From NCBI GenBank assembly GCA_013396655.1, contig WBMV01006289.1:3580342-3644341 (forward strand): 64,000 nucleotides of DNA, read 5' to 3'. Source of the DNA: Campylorhamphus procurvoides. Its lineage: Eukaryota; Chordata; Aves; Passeriformes; Dendrocolaptidae. Positions within the stretch are counted from its first letter, which is position 1; every line of letters starts with the position of its first letter. The translations under genes and the position numbers were made by a program. This document shows, piece after piece, positions 63,717-64,000 of this stretch. The notes under the pieces were generated by a model. That model worked only from the letters and a program-made list of their open reading frames with translations. It had not been told where the DNA came from and did not search any database.

Positions 63717-63920
63717 CACAGAATCATAGAATATCCTCAGTTGTAAGGGTCCCATGAGGATCACTGAGTCCACACAGGGCAACATATTAAACCACGTCTT
63801 AAGGGCATTGTCTAAATGCCTATTGAGAACTAAGGGGCTTGGGGCCATGACCACTTCCACTTCCCAGAGGAGCTTGTTCCAGTGCTGAAACACCCTCACA
63901 TCTCTTCTGCATTGAGTGTT
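63717..63920 (-). mobile_element. CR1 LINE 3' fragment, minus strand
   Basis: It starts at its 3' end with 'cacagaatcatagaatatcc', then 'tcagttgtaagggtcccatg', 'gaggatcactgagtcc', and 'gaggagcttgttccagtgct'. The minus-strand frame still shows the end of CR1 reverse transcriptase ('FQHWNKLLWEVE'). Similarity fades between about 63,900 and 63,930, so the 5' limit is approximate. The tail variant is the same as that at 3,676-3,717. Confidence 0.92.
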
Positions 63921-64000
63921 CTGGGTGTTTTGTATTCTTCTGAAAGTAAATGGTCCACCACTTCTTTCTTTCAAAGGCTCTATCATAACGGCACCACTGA
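63921..64000. other. Short unique or undetermined end of window
   Basis: About 80 bp following the CR1 fragment with no clear match. It could be a diverged continuation of that element. Confidence 0.3.

Noticed and set aside
1..64000. CRISPR arrays, operons, phage or bacterial defence systems
   Set aside because: No regularly spaced repeats, no dense coding and no bacterial-type genes; the sequence is vertebrate nuclear DNA.

Overview
The window looks like nuclear DNA from a bird. The evidence is the interspersed repeats: almost all that I can recognise are 5'-truncated CR1 LINEs with the avian-type 3' end. That end is a 'ggttggactcgatgatct' / 'ccttccaac' block followed by short copies of an 'attctatg' octamer. 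There is also one probable LTR-retroelement remnant. I see no Alu- or L1-like elements and no bacterial gene organisation. The sequence is visibly AT-rich and CpG-poor, and the repeats I recognise cover only a few per cent. That fits an intergenic desert or a very large intron of a bird chromosome. The species cannot be told from this alone.

I can support no intact protein-coding gene. Open reading frames are short (the longest is about 170 codons), overlap one another on opposite strands, and match no family I recognise. The only protein signal is the decayed C-terminal end of CR1 reverse transcriptase inside three CR1 copies. I found no tRNA, rRNA, snRNA or recognisable miRNA.

Layout:
- 1-3.7 kb: unique sequence, a pure 48-nt poly-T tract (620-667), small hairpins and tandem duplications, a (TA)n-(GA)n microsatellite (2587-2635) and a CR1 3' end (3676-3717).
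- 3.7-12.4 kb: unique.
- 12.41-12.59 kb: CR1, plus strand.
- 12.6-29.6 kb: unique. It holds a locally GC- and CpG-richer patch at 18.7-19.25 kb, ATTA-rich stretches that look like candidate conserved non-coding DNA (21.1-22.05 and 27.5-27.85 kb), and a tight cluster of perfect hairpins at 24.07-24.15 kb.
- 29.65-30.52 kb: the longest CR1, minus strand.
- 30.5-41.35 kb: unique, with a 16-bp perfect palindrome at 40.45 kb.
- 41.35-42.45 kb: probable solo LTR.
- 42.4-45.9 kb: mostly unique, with a doubtful old CR1 tail near 45.0 kb.
- 45.94-46.57 kb: CR1, plus strand.
- 46.6-63.7 kb: unique, with a CR1 scrap at 55.9 kb and a 2 x 35-bp tandem duplication at 61.87-61.94 kb.
- 63.72 kb: CR1 tail, minus strand.

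There is no operon-like or pathway-like cooperation to describe. The most anomalous structure I can point to directly is the hairpin cluster at 24.07-24.15 kb, and its function is unknown.
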